Made by a program: the position numbers and the translations under genes. DNA of 64,000 nucleotides from Maricaulis sp034670125 (GTDB taxonomy: Bacteria > Pseudomonadota > Alphaproteobacteria > Caulobacterales > Maricaulaceae). Of this stretch, positions 33,666 through 42,243 are shown one piece after another. The stretch covers positions 496,001 to 560,000 of the forward strand of contig NZ_JAXMOC010000001.1 of NCBI RefSeq assembly GCF_034670125.1, given 5' to 3'. The first letter of the stretch is position 1. Every line of letters starts with the position of its first letter. The notes beneath the pieces were generated by a model that was not told where the DNA came from, ran no database searches, and saw nothing but the letters and a program-made list of their open reading frames with translations.

Positions 33666-34271
33666 TCAGGTCCGACTGGCCTGTGCTTTCAATAGTTTGA
33701 GGATATCACCGACCTGGCGTCTGGCATCGTCCATGCCAGCGGACGTCTCAATGACATGGTCAGCCCGTGCCAGCTTGGTCGAATCATCCATTTGACGGGC
33801 GATTATGGCGTCCAGCCTGGCTGCCGTCATGCCGGGCCGCTGCAATACCCGGGCGCGGCGGACATCATCGGGTGCGTGCACGACGATCACGCTGTCGACC
33901 TGCCTGTCACCGCCTGTCTCGAACAGAAGCGGCACATCGAAAACGACCAGCTCGTGCCCCAAGGCAGCCTCGGCGATGACAAAACGCTCGCGGGCTTCGT
34001 TGACCAGCGGATGGACAATGGTTTCAAGGTGCCCGAATCCGTCCGGATCGGCCTTCAGTGCCTCGGACAGCCTGGCCCGGTCAATCGCCCCGTCGACCAC
34101 CACGCCGGGAAATGCCTTGGCCACCGGCGCCACCGCCGCGCCTCCCGGCGCGTAAAGCGCATGAACGGTCGCGTCGGAGTCGAAAACCGGTATGCCGGCA
34201 TCCCTGAATAGTTGCGCCGTTGCCGATTTGCCCATGCCGATCGACCCGGTGAGTCCAACCCGCAACATCAA
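33666..34271 (-). CDS. coaE: dephospho-CoA kinase
   Basis: Final enzyme of coenzyme A synthesis, 201 residues. Walker A is LRVGLTGSIGMGKSATAQLF, followed by PVFDSDATVHALYAPGG and VVFDVPLLFETGGDRQVD. The start at 34271 overlaps the aroE stop (ATGATG frame), so it is coupled to aroE; the second ATG at 34268 is a possible alternative. The aroE-coaE-dnaQ order is typical of alphaproteobacteria near the origin. Confidence 0.95.
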   Translation of the reverse strand: MMLRVGLTGSIGMGKSATAQLFRDAGIPVFDSDATVHALYAPGGAAVAPVAKAFPGVVVDGAIDRARLSEALKADPDGFGHLETIVHPLVNEARERFVIAEAALGHELVVFDVPLLFETGGDRQVDSVIVVHAPDDVRRARVLQRPGMTAARLDAIIARQMDDSTKLARADHVIETSAGMDDARRQVGDILKLLKAQASRT

Positions 34272-35110
34272 TGCGCCTCGAGATGCTTGAGCAGACGGGT
34301 TCGCAGGTCGGTGAGGGCCGGGGCCGGGCGCTTGAAGAAGGCCTCGAAACTTGGACGGGCCTGTCCGATCAGCATGTCCAGCCCGTCGATCGCGGTCAGG
34401 CCACGCGCGCGGGCGTCGACGAGAAAGCGTGTTTTGACAGGCGTATAGATGCTGTCGAACGCAACACTACCGGGTCCGACCCGTTGCCAGTCGAGCATCA
34501 GATCGTCGCGACCAGCCAAACCGAGAGAGGTCGCGTTGACGATCAGGTTTCGGCCTTGCAGGGCATCGTCGCGGGCTTCCCAGGGAATTATGCGTGCCGC
34601 CGGGACAATGTCCCGCGCCAGCCCCTGGGCGCGGGTAATATTGCGGTTGCAGATGGCGATGTCTGTCACGCCGACTGTCAGCAGGGCATAGAGCATGGCC
34701 CGGGCGGCGCCACCCGCGCCAAAAACCAGCGCCCTAGCCTGGCTGAACTCAACATTGGCGGGAGCGAGGGCGTACAGAAAACCGGCAATGTCAGTATTGT
34801 CAGCATGGATTCCGGATGGCGTGAATGTCAGCAGGTTGGCGGCCCCGACCGCGCGGGCCGGACCGGACGCTGTCTGCGCCAGTTCCAGCGCCGCTTCCTT
34901 GTGCGGCAAGGTGACATTGAGACCGCGACAACCCGCCCGGGCCAAGCCGCGAACGACACTGTCAAAATTTTCGGCGCTGATCGGAAACGGCGCGTACAGC
35001 GCATTGATTTCCGCAGCATCGATCCAGTGGCGCATCACAACCGGCGACAGGGAATGCGCGATGGGATCGCCAGTCACACCGGCGACCAGGGCTGCTCCGG
35101 TGGGGATCAT
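34268..35110 (-). CDS. aroE: shikimate dehydrogenase
   Basis: NADPH-dependent enzyme of aromatic amino acid synthesis, 280 residues. It has VTGDPIAHSLSPVVMRHWI (shikimate binding), GLNVTLPHKEAALELA (catalytic Lys), ADNTDIAGFLYAL (Asp), GAGGAARAMLYALL (NADP-binding) and IDGLDMLIGQARPSFEAFF. The start overlaps the maf stop by four bases (ATGA), and its stop overlaps the coaE start. Confidence 0.96.
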   Translation of the reverse strand: MIPTGAALVAGVTGDPIAHSLSPVVMRHWIDAAEINALYAPFPISAENFDSVVRGLARAGCRGLNVTLPHKEAALELAQTASGPARAVGAANLLTFTPSGIHADNTDIAGFLYALAPANVEFSQARALVFGAGGAARAMLYALLTVGVTDIAICNRNITRAQGLARDIVPAARIIPWEARDDALQGRNLIVNATSLGLAGRDDLMLDWQRVGPGSVAFDSIYTPVKTRFLVDARARGLTAIDGLDMLIGQARPSFEAFFKRPAPALTDLRTRLLKHLEAH

Positions 35111-35697
35111 TGTGGCAGCACTCCGTGTTCGCGCAGGACCGCCGCCAGGGGCAGGAGCGGCAAGCCAAGAACGGCGTAGTAATCACCATCCACCCGGTCG
35201 AACAATTGCGCCCCCAAGCCTTCATAGGCATAGGCGCCAACACTGGCGGTGAGGGCAAATCCGGCCTGCTCGAGATACTGGTCGAGGAAGGCGTCACTGA
35301 ACGCGCGGACATGCAGGGTCGAGGTTTGTTGATGCCGCCAGACCGGCTCTCCCGCCTGCAGCAGGGCCAGGCCCGAATGCAGGCAATGGGGCCGGCCGCG
35401 CATGCGTTCCAGCCGGGCCCTGGCCAACGCCGCGTCGGGTAATTTGTCCAGCAGGTCGCCATCCAGCTCCATGGTCTGGTCTGCGCCCAGGACCAGGGCG
35501 TCAGGATTGGCAATCGAGACAGGTTCTGCCTTGGCTTCGGCCAGGCACAGGGCCATGTCCCGCGGCGACAGGTCTGCCCGTTCAGCCTTGATCACACCTT
35601 CATCGACATTCGACTTGATGGTTTCAAACGGGATTTGCGCCTGGCGCAGGATGTCGGCTCGGATCTGGCTGCCCGAGGCAAGGATGAACCGGGTCAT
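35107..35697 (-). CDS. maf: Maf family nucleoside triphosphate pyrophosphatase
   Basis: House-cleaning pyrophosphatase, 196 residues, expected to hydrolyse non-canonical or selected pyrimidine nucleoside triphosphates. It begins MTRFILASGSQIRADILRQA, the Maf motif 1 (SGS-x-x-R), and has ALVLGADQTMELDG with the catalytic Asp and VGAYAYEGLGAQLFDRVDGD at the C-terminal part. Which subfamily (YhdE- or YceF-like) is not certain from the sequence. The start overlaps the ppsR stop (ATGA) and its own stop overlaps aroE. Confidence 0.93.
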   Translation of the reverse strand: MTRFILASGSQIRADILRQAQIPFETIKSNVDEGVIKAERADLSPRDMALCLAEAKAEPVSIANPDALVLGADQTMELDGDLLDKLPDAALARARLERMRGRPHCLHSGLALLQAGEPVWRHQQTSTLHVRAFSDAFLDQYLEQAGFALTASVGAYAYEGLGAQLFDRVDGDYYAVLGLPLLPLAAVLREHGVLPQ

Positions 35698-36533
35698 GCC
35701 GTCAGGTTCCGTTTTTCCATGAGCAGATTGATGATTTTGGCGGCTGTTTCCTCGATTGACCGCCGGGTCACATCGATGGTCGGCCATTTGTGCTTGGCGT
35801 ACAGCCGCTTGGCGAACAGGATTTCCTCCCTGACCGCAAAATCATCAATATAGTTGGTGTCCCGGTCCTCGTTCAGGCTGAGCAACCGATTGCGGCGAAT
35901 CTGGACAATACGCTCGGGCGACGCAGTCAGTCCCACCACAAGCGGATTGCGCAGACTGAACAATGCTTCGGGGATCGGGACATCTTTAACCAACGGAATG
36001 TTCGCGGCCCGGAATCCCCGATGGGCCAGGTAGACACTGGTCGGGGTCTTTGACGTTCGGCTCACGCCGAGCAGGACAATGTCGGCACCCTCGAAATCCT
36101 CGCCCTGGCCGTCATCATGGGCCATTGCATAATTGAGGGCGTCGATGCGTCGGTAATAATCGGCATCGAGCGAACGCTGTGCTCCCGCGCGGCTGGCAAC
36201 CGGTCTGCCCAGATAGGCACTCAGGGTCGCCAGCATCGGGTCCAGGATGGCAATCGCCGGAACCCCGAGTTCGACGCAGCGTGTCTCCAGCTCCCGGCGC
36301 AGATCGGCATTGACGATCGTGTACATCACGACACCGGGATAGGCCTCGACCTCATCGAGAACCCGGTCGAGCTGTTTGGACGAGCGGACAAGCGCGTAGA
36401 GGTGTTCCAGCGGACTGGTTCCCTCGAACTGGGCAACCGAGGCCCGCATGACTTCCATCAGGGTCTCACCGGTCGAGTCGGACACCATGTGGATGTGAAA
36501 GCAGGTTTCAAAAGGAGAGTTGATGGGAGGCAT
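35694..36533 (-). CDS. ppsR: pyruvate phosphate dikinase regulatory protein (DUF299)
   Basis: Bifunctional serine/threonine kinase and Pi-dependent phosphorylase that regulates PEP synthase/pyruvate phosphate dikinase, 279 residues. It shows FHIHMVSDSTGETL, ADIVLLGVSRTSKTPTSVYL (P-loop-like nucleotide site), VVGLTASPERIVQIRRNRL and WPTIDVTRRSIEETAA. The ATG at 36533 lacks a clear ribosome site, so translation may be leaderless. In Caulobacter the gene next to the origin opposite hemE is a homologue of this family, which anchors the oriC prediction. Confidence 0.9.
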   Translation of the reverse strand: MPPINSPFETCFHIHMVSDSTGETLMEVMRASVAQFEGTSPLEHLYALVRSSKQLDRVLDEVEAYPGVVMYTIVNADLRRELETRCVELGVPAIAILDPMLATLSAYLGRPVASRAGAQRSLDADYYRRIDALNYAMAHDDGQGEDFEGADIVLLGVSRTSKTPTSVYLAHRGFRAANIPLVKDVPIPEALFSLRNPLVVGLTASPERIVQIRRNRLLSLNEDRDTNYIDDFAVREEILFAKRLYAKHKWPTIDVTRRSIEETAAKIINLLMEKRNLTA

Positions 36534-36978
36534 GGGACCGATCACGGTTTGACGTTTACCATTTGTTAATAAGTTGGGCTGTTTTCCCCGCCTCGGCAAT
36601 CCGGCTCGGACGGTTGTGGGTAGTGCCGGGTCTTACCACGAAAAACCCACATGAGTTTCCACAGTACCGGGATGCGTGGAGAAGGCTGTGAGCAATCCAG
36701 ACCGACACCGGTTTTGCACAGTTCGTTATCCACTGCCATTCCACAATAGGTCTTGAAGCCTTGGGATTGAAAAACAACAGTGAATCAAACTTTCCCGCGA
36801 ACCGTTCCTGACAGCCTGTGGATGGATAAACCCGTCAGGAGCGAGACGGGATTGCGGGGATAGTACGGGTCTTCCCCGACATTCACGGCACTACAATCTT
36901 CTACAATCCTTAGATTCTTTTTTTGAGAGATGAAGGGCACAGATTGATCCTGTGGGAAGACATGCCTAAGCAGGGCGG
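36534..36978. other. putative chromosomal replication origin (oriC)
   Basis: A 445-bp gene-free segment between ppsR and hemE, the position of Cori in Caulobacter crescentus. DnaA-box-like 9-mers are TTATCCACT (36726-36734, one mismatch to TTATCCACA), GTTTCCACA (36655-36663) and TGTGGATGG (36817-36825, reverse orientation). An AT-rich segment near 36888-36933 contains two adjacent 10-mers, CTACAATCTT and CTACAATCCT (36891-36910), as a possible unwinding element. CcrM-type GANTC sites are GAATC (36782) and GATTC (36913); one TTAA half-site lies at 36566. Boxes are weak, as in Caulobacter. Divergent operons read away on both sides. Confidence 0.75.
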
Positions 36979-38016
36979 ATGAATGACATGACACACAAGC
37001 CGATGCTCCGGGTCCTGGCCGGAGAAACCGTCTCCCCGCCACCCGTCTGGCTGATGCGCCAGGCCGGTCGTTATCTCGCTGAATATCGGGAGGTGCGCTC
37101 ACGGGCGAAGAACTTCATCGATTTCTGTTTTTCTCCGGATCTCGCGGCGGAAGTGACTCTGCAGCCGATCCGTCGCTTTGGCTTCGACGCCGCGATCCTG
37201 TTTGCTGACATCCTGCTTGTGCCGATCGCGCTGGGTCGCAAGGTCTGGTTCGTCACCGGTGAGGGTCCCCAGTTGGAGCCCTTCGATCCGCGCCAGTTTG
37301 AAGCGCTCCGGCTTGATCAGACCGAAGCCGTTCTCGGCTCGATCGGCGAAACCCTCCAGCGCGTGGTTCCCGAACTGCCCGATACCACCACCATGATCGG
37401 CTTTGCAGGATCACCCTGGACGGTCGCGACCTACATGGTCGAGGGAGGCGGGTCGAAGGACCGTTTCCGGACCCGGGTCGCGGCCTGGGAACATCCCGAG
37501 GCTTTCGACGGCATGCTGGACCGTATCGCCGATGTCACCGCCGAGTACCTGATCATGCAGGCCCGCTGCGGTGCCGAAGTTCTCAAACTGTTTGACAGCT
37601 GGGCCGAAGGCTTGCCGGAACCGCTGTTTGAACGGGTCGTTATCCGGCCGACCAAGCGGATTGTTGACGCGGTACGAGCTGCCGGCATCGAAGTTCCCAT
37701 TATCGGGTTTCCGCGCGGTGCAGGCACTCTCTATCCCCGCTATGCGCGGGAAACCGGCGTGACCGCGATCGCGGTGGACACTGGCGTTGATCCGGTCTGG
37801 ATTCAATCTGTCCTGCCGGAAGGCATGCCGGTACAGGGCCATCTCGATCCGTCCGTTCTGCGGGCCGGCGGGTCGGCGCTGGATGGCGAGATTGACCGAT
37901 TGTTGGACCATTGGGCCGGTCGACCCCATATCTTCAATCTTGGCCACGGCATCACGCCGGACGTGCCGGTTGCCCATGTCGAGCAGCTTCTGGCACGCAT
38001 TCGCGACCGCACCTGA
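36979..38016 (+). CDS. hemE: uroporphyrinogen decarboxylase
   Basis: Decarboxylates uroporphyrinogen III to coproporphyrinogen III in haem synthesis. The 345-residue enzyme has WLMRQAGRYLAEYREVRS (substrate-binding Arg residues), FGFDAAILFADILLVPIALG with the catalytic Asp, MIGFAGSPWTVATYMVEGG and FNLGHGITPDVPVAHVEQLL. It starts the haem operon hemE-hemH-hemJ and borders the putative origin, so its promoter probably lies inside oriC, as in Caulobacter. Confidence 0.97.
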   Translation: MNDMTHKPMLRVLAGETVSPPPVWLMRQAGRYLAEYREVRSRAKNFIDFCFSPDLAAEVTLQPIRRFGFDAAILFADILLVPIALGRKVWFVTGEGPQLEPFDPRQFEALRLDQTEAVLGSIGETLQRVVPELPDTTTMIGFAGSPWTVATYMVEGGGSKDRFRTRVAAWEHPEAFDGMLDRIADVTAEYLIMQARCGAEVLKLFDSWAEGLPEPLFERVVIRPTKRIVDAVRAAGIEVPIIGFPRGAGTLYPRYARETGVTAIAVDTGVDPVWIQSVLPEGMPVQGHLDPSVLRAGGSALDGEIDRLLDHWAGRPHIFNLGHGITPDVPVAHVEQLLARIRDRT

Positions 38017-38032
38017 TCCGGGAGAACGGACA

Positions 38033-39073
38033 TTGGACAAAGCACGCCAGAAACTCGCTGTGGTCCTGTTCAACCTCGGAGGACCGGACGGGCAGGAGTC
38101 AGTTCAGCCCTTTTTACGGAACCTGTTCCGCGATCCGGCAATCATCCAGGCTCCGGGTTTGGTGAGAGAAGCGCTTGCCTGGTTCATTTCGATGACCCGC
38201 GCGAAGGAAGCCAAGGCCAACTACGCCAAAATGGGTGGGGGTTCTCCTTTGCTGCCGGAAACGATCCGCCAAGCCAACATGCTGGCGGAGCAGCTGGGTG
38301 CTCGCTGGCCCGACCACGACGTCCGAATATGGCCGGCCATGCGATACTGGCACCCCTTCACCGAGGATGTGGCCGATGAGGTGAAGGCCTGGCAGCCGGA
38401 CGAGACCGTTTTGTTGCCGCTTTATCCGCAGTTCTCGACAACGACTACGGCATCCTCGCTGAAGGCCTGGCGCAAGGCGGGCGGTCCGGAAACCCGGACA
38501 GTGTGTTGCTATCCGACCGAGCCGGCTTTTCTGGATGCCCATGCAAGCCTGATCCGCAAATCCTGGGAGAAAGCCGGACGGCCCGACAATGTGCGCTTGC
38601 TGTTCTCGGCCCACGGCCTGCCCAAGAAGATAATCGAGGCCGGCGATCCCTATCAATGGCAGGTCGAAAGGACGGTTCAGGCTGTTGTTCGGCAATTGCC
38701 CGAGTTTCCGGATTATCAGATCTGCTATCAGAGCCGTGTGGGGCCGCTGGAATGGATCGGGCCGTCAACGGATGTGGCGATCAGACAGGCCGCCGATGAC
38801 GGCAAATCGATTTTGCTGTCGCCGATTGCCTTTGTCTCCGAGCATATTGAAACCTTGGTCGAGCTCGACGAAGAATATGCGGAAATCGCTGAGGAAATGG
38901 GTATTGAAACCTATATTCGGGTGCCGGCGCTCGGTCAGGACCCGGTCTTTATCGAGGGCCTGGCGAATCTGGTCAGCGAGGCCCTGAAACGACCGGCCGG
39001 GCTGCATTCCGCTGATGGTGAGCGGATTTGTCCGGCTGACTGCAGCGGGTGTCCGTGCAAATCTGCGGCCTGA
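38033..39073 (+). CDS. hemH: ferrochelatase with C-terminal Fe-S cysteines
   Basis: Inserts Fe2+ into protoporphyrin IX, 346 residues. It has LAVVLFNLGGPDGQESVQPF, PLYPQFSTTTTAS, LLFSAHGLPKKIIEAGDPY (catalytic His), CYQSRVGPLEWIGPSTD and SPIAFVSEHIETLVELDEEY (catalytic Glu). The C-terminal CPADCSGCPCKSAA supplies the cysteines that in Caulobacter ferrochelatase bind a 2Fe-2S cluster. The start is a TTG at 38033 with GGAG upstream; no ATG or GTG fits between hemE and the first conserved residues. Confidence 0.93.
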   Translation: MDKARQKLAVVLFNLGGPDGQESVQPFLRNLFRDPAIIQAPGLVREALAWFISMTRAKEAKANYAKMGGGSPLLPETIRQANMLAEQLGARWPDHDVRIWPAMRYWHPFTEDVADEVKAWQPDETVLLPLYPQFSTTTTASSLKAWRKAGGPETRTVCCYPTEPAFLDAHASLIRKSWEKAGRPDNVRLLFSAHGLPKKIIEAGDPYQWQVERTVQAVVRQLPEFPDYQICYQSRVGPLEWIGPSTDVAIRQAADDGKSILLSPIAFVSEHIETLVELDEEYAEIAEEMGIETYIRVPALGQDPVFIEGLANLVSEALKRPAGLHSADGERICPADCSGCPCKSAA

Positions 39074-39094
39074 CGAAACCGGGACTTCATCATC

Positions 39095-39550
39095 ATGCTG
39101 CTGGCTGCCTATGACTGGCTGAGAGCCTTCCACATCCTGGCTGTGATCGCCTGGATGGCGGGGCTGCTCTATCTGCCGCGTCTCTATGTCTATCATTGTG
39201 CGGCCATTCCCGGCGGCGAGCTGGACGAGACGTTGAAGCTGCAGGAACACCGGCTTTTGAAGATCATCATGAACCCGGCCATGATTGTCGCCTGGGTAAT
39301 CGGGTTGGCGCTGATCTGGGCCAATATGGAGCGGGCCGGTGGTTGGTCTGTCTTTTTGAGCCTGGCCTGGCTCGGGAAATTTGTGCTGATCAGTGCAATG
39401 ACAGGCCTGCATCATGTATTCGCGATCCGATACAAACGCTTTCAGGCCGGTACCAATGACTGGTCGGACAAGCGCTATCGCATGCTCAACGAAGCCCCGT
39501 TCGTGTTGGCAATTGCCATTGTTCTGGTGGCTGTTGTGGCCTTGAACTGA
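39095..39550 (+). CDS. hemJ: protoporphyrinogen oxidase HemJ
   Basis: Integral-membrane protoporphyrinogen IX oxidase of the HemJ type, 151 residues with four transmembrane segments. It has WLRAFHILAVIAWMAGLLYLPRLYVYH with the conserved His, EHRLLKIIMNPAMIVAWVIGL and KFVLISAMTGLHHVFAIRY. HemJ replaces HemG/HemY in most alphaproteobacteria. It stands directly downstream of hemH (21 bp), completing the late haem pathway in one operon. Confidence 0.92.
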   Translation: MLLAAYDWLRAFHILAVIAWMAGLLYLPRLYVYHCAAIPGGELDETLKLQEHRLLKIIMNPAMIVAWVIGLALIWANMERAGGWSVFLSLAWLGKFVLISAMTGLHHVFAIRYKRFQAGTNDWSDKRYRMLNEAPFVLAIAIVLVAVVALN

Positions 39551-39785
39551 TCGGCGGGGATTGGGGTCCGAGCGGCTTGCGCTTGACGATGGGCGGGCTG
39601 CATGGCAAGGGTTTCTCGACTCCTTTTACAGGATCCCTTCTTTCGTGACGTGAGACGCGTAAACCACAGCGCGCCCGTCTGCTCCTCAATTCTCGGGTCT
39701 TCCTTGCTTTGGCGGCACCCGGCTTGCTTGATCGCGTAAGGCCTGTCCGGGGCCACGCTCTTGTGCTTGAGCTGATAGTATCATC
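39551..39785 (+). promoter_or_regulatory. 235-nt leader region of rho
   Basis: The space between hemJ and rho holds no recognisable gene. It is C-rich with few Gs near 39640-39710, a composition that fits a Rho-utilisation region, and rho is known to autoregulate through attenuation in its leader in other bacteria. No strong hairpin with a T-tract was seen, so an intrinsic terminator after hemJ is not evident. Promoter elements could not be assigned with confidence. Confidence 0.35.
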
Positions 39786-41096
39786 ATGACCGACGAAATT
39801 TCCTTACCTGTTCCCGCCTTGCTTGACGGTCTGGAGCGCATGTCGCTGCAGGGTCTCAAGGAGAAGAAGCCGACCGAACTGGTCGAGTTTGCGGAAGCCC
39901 TCGAGATCGAGAATGCCTCCTCGCTTCGCAAACAGGCCATGATGTTCGCCATCCTCAAGGCGCTCGCCGAACGGGATGTCGAAATTCATGGCGGCGGTGT
40001 GCTGGAAGTGTTGCAGGACGGGTTCGGTTTCCTGCGGTCGCCGGAATCCAATTATCTCGCCGGCCCGGACGACATTTATGTGTCTCCGACCCAGATCCGC
40101 AAATTCGGTCTGCGGACTGGTGACACGGTCGAGGGCGAGATCCGCAGCCCGCGTGATGGCGAGCGCTATTTCGCGCTGCTCAAGGTCTCGACCATCAATT
40201 TCCAGGATCCGGAATCAGCCCGTCACAAGGTTCATTTCGACAATCTGACACCGCTTTACCCCGAAAGCCGCTTCAACATGGAGCTGGCCGATCCGACGGT
40301 GAAGGATCGTTCCGGTCGGGTCATCGACATCGTGTCTCCGCTCGGCAAGGGCCAGCGTGGCCTGATCGTCGCCCCGCCGCGGACCGGTAAAACCGTACTG
40401 CTGCAGAACATCGCCCATGCCATCGAAAGCAATCACCCGGATTGTTACCTGATGGTGCTTTTGATCGATGAACGGCCGGAAGAAGTGACTGACATGCAGC
40501 GTACCGTGAAAGGCGAGGTGATTTCCTCGACCTTTGACGAGCCACCGACGCGTCACGTGCAAGTGGCTGAAATGGTGATAGAAAAAGCCAAGCGTCTGGT
40601 CGAGCACGGCCGCGATGTCGTGATCCTGCTGGATTCGATCACGCGTCTGGGACGGGCTTACAACACCGTGGTTCCGTCCTCGGGCAAGGTTTTGACCGGT
40701 GGTGTCGATGCCAATGCGCTGCAACGCCCGAAACGTTTCTTCGGCGCTGCCCGGAATATCGAGCATGGCGGTTCTCTGACCATCATTGCCACTGCGCTGA
40801 TCGATACCGGTTCGCGGATGGATGAAGTCATCTTCGAGGAATTCAAGGGTACGGGTAACTCGGAAGTCGTGCTCGATCGCAAGGTTGCGGACAAGCGCGT
40901 CTTCCCGGCCATCGACATTCTCAAGTCCGGAACCCGGAAAGAAGAATTGCTGGTGGATCGCGGTCAGTTGCAGAAAATGTACGTGCTGCGCCGCATCCTC
41001 AACCCGATGGGCGCCCAGGATGCCATCGAGTTCCTTCTCGACAAGCTGCGTCAGACCAAGACCAATGACGAGTTTTTCGACTCGATGAATACCTGA
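39786..41096 (+). CDS. rho: transcription termination factor Rho
   Basis: Hexameric RNA helicase that terminates transcription, 436 residues. The N-terminal helical region contains SLQGLKEKKPTELVEFAEAL; the cold-shock-like RNA-binding domain has GFGFLRSPESNYLAGPDDIY; Walker A is VAPPRTGKTVLLQNIA, Walker B LMVLLIDERPEEVTDM, and the Q/R-loop lies near LTGGVDANALQRPKRFFGAA. The C-terminus is of standard length. It follows the haem genes in the origin-flanking region and is followed by a perfect hairpin. Confidence 0.98.
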   Translation: MTDEISLPVPALLDGLERMSLQGLKEKKPTELVEFAEALEIENASSLRKQAMMFAILKALAERDVEIHGGGVLEVLQDGFGFLRSPESNYLAGPDDIYVSPTQIRKFGLRTGDTVEGEIRSPRDGERYFALLKVSTINFQDPESARHKVHFDNLTPLYPESRFNMELADPTVKDRSGRVIDIVSPLGKGQRGLIVAPPRTGKTVLLQNIAHAIESNHPDCYLMVLLIDERPEEVTDMQRTVKGEVISSTFDEPPTRHVQVAEMVIEKAKRLVEHGRDVVILLDSITRLGRAYNTVVPSSGKVLTGGVDANALQRPKRFFGAARNIEHGGSLTIIATALIDTGSRMDEVIFEEFKGTGNSEVVLDRKVADKRVFPAIDILKSGTRKEELLVDRGQLQKMYVLRRILNPMGAQDAIEFLLDKLRQTKTNDEFFDSMNT

Positions 41097-41109
41097 TCAT
41101 CGACCGTTT

Positions 41110-41133
41110 CAGGGGCCGGGTTGCCGGCCCCTG
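41110..41133 (+). terminator. hairpin downstream of rho
   Basis: CAGGGGCCGG (41110-41119) and CCGGCCCCTG (41124-41133) are perfect 10-bp complements with a GTTG loop, 13 bp after the rho stop. There is no long T-tract after it, so termination may be weak or Rho-assisted; the convergent GDPD gene could use the same hairpin. Confidence 0.7.
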
Positions 41134-41208
41134 GCGATCGTTGTCGCATGCAGATCAGCGGTGCGGGATCCGGTCGGCCACCCGGTCGGATGGGTCACAG
41201 GGCCGTCC

Positions 41209-42078
41209 CTAACCACGGCAGGCGGCGATCTGGTTATGCAGGGTCTCGGCACCGCCAAGCGCTCGGACTGCAGTTTCCACATCATCCACAGCGATCAGTT
41301 CGATATTGGCGTCGCGCGCTTCCAGATAGAGCTCCGGACGGCCATTCTCGCGGCGAAAGAGGCCTGCTGACGTTTCCAGGCCAAGATCGGCCAGACGGGT
41401 ATCGGCGACAGGGTCGAGCGAACCGGTTCCCATCCAGACATAGCTGGCGTCCAGATTGAGCCCCGCGCGGCGGAGCGCGGGCAGATCGTTCGGAACGGAC
41501 AGGAGCAGGCCGGGATCAAGGTCGTGAACGGCGGCTGCATCAGCCACGGTATAGGTGATGATGGCCAGCTGATCGCGGGCATCCTGATCATGGACGAACG
41601 CGACAATATCCCCGGCCGGAATTGATTTGAGATCGAGATTGAGGACGAGGCCGGTCCGACGTGCAAGAGCAATCGCGTCTGCGAGGGTGGGCAGGGTTGC
41701 GTTGGTCGGTCTGCCGTTATTGTCGTGAAGCCGAAGGCCTGACAATTCCTCCCAGGTCAGCCCGTCAAGGGGTCCCGATCCGGATGTTGTCCGGTCCAGG
41801 GTATCATCATGCAGCAGGAACAGGACGCCATCGGCGGTCCGGCGGACATCGATCTCGGCGTAGAGCACGCCCAGCTCGATCAGTCGGTCCAGGCTGGTGA
41901 GGGCGTTTTCAGGATAGCCGGGAGCCGGTCCACCGCGATGGGCGGCGAGCATGGATATATCAGCGTCGCGGAAACAATCCATGGCGATGGCGGGCGCTGC
42001 CCGTTCCATGGACGGGGCGTTCGCGGCTTGCGTACAGGCAGTCAGCAAGGCCAGGGCGGCGATTGGGGTCTGTCGCAT
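41209..42078 (-). CDS. glycerophosphodiester phosphodiesterase lipoprotein
   Basis: A 289-residue predicted lipoprotein (lipobox LTAC, Cys15) with a GDPD TIM-barrel: MLAAHRGGPAPGYPENALTS supplies the His-Arg and Glu of the active site, YAEIDVRRTADGVLFLLHDD the metal ligands, and LDLKSIPAGD the later Lys. It would hydrolyse glycerophosphodiesters in the periplasm to glycerol 3-phosphate and an alcohol. Convergent with rho; divergent from the GST gene. The start at 42078 gives a normal signal peptide. Confidence 0.9.
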   Translation of the reverse strand: MRQTPIAALALLTACTQAANAPSMERAAPAIAMDCFRDADISMLAAHRGGPAPGYPENALTSLDRLIELGVLYAEIDVRRTADGVLFLLHDDTLDRTTSGSGPLDGLTWEELSGLRLHDNNGRPTNATLPTLADAIALARRTGLVLNLDLKSIPAGDIVAFVHDQDARDQLAIITYTVADAAAVHDLDPGLLLSVPNDLPALRRAGLNLDASYVWMGTGSLDPVADTRLADLGLETSAGLFRRENGRPELYLEARDANIELIAVDDVETAVRALGGAETLHNQIAACRG

Positions 42079-42243
42079 GATGGATCTCCAGGCTGGGCAG
42101 TGGTCCGGAATGTCAGTCTGGCAGGACTGTATCAGTGGCATGCGTCTATTCGTGGTGGCTTGCAGGGACGGGTATGCTTTCAATGACAGCCTGTCGAGGC
42201 CATCATAAGCGGAAGCTTGTTCCAGAACACGGGGAGAAACATC

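Noticed and set aside
36534..36978. Full CtrA sites (TTAA-N7-TTAA) in the putative origin
   Set aside because: Only a single TTAA half-site (36566) seen; not enough to claim CtrA binding.
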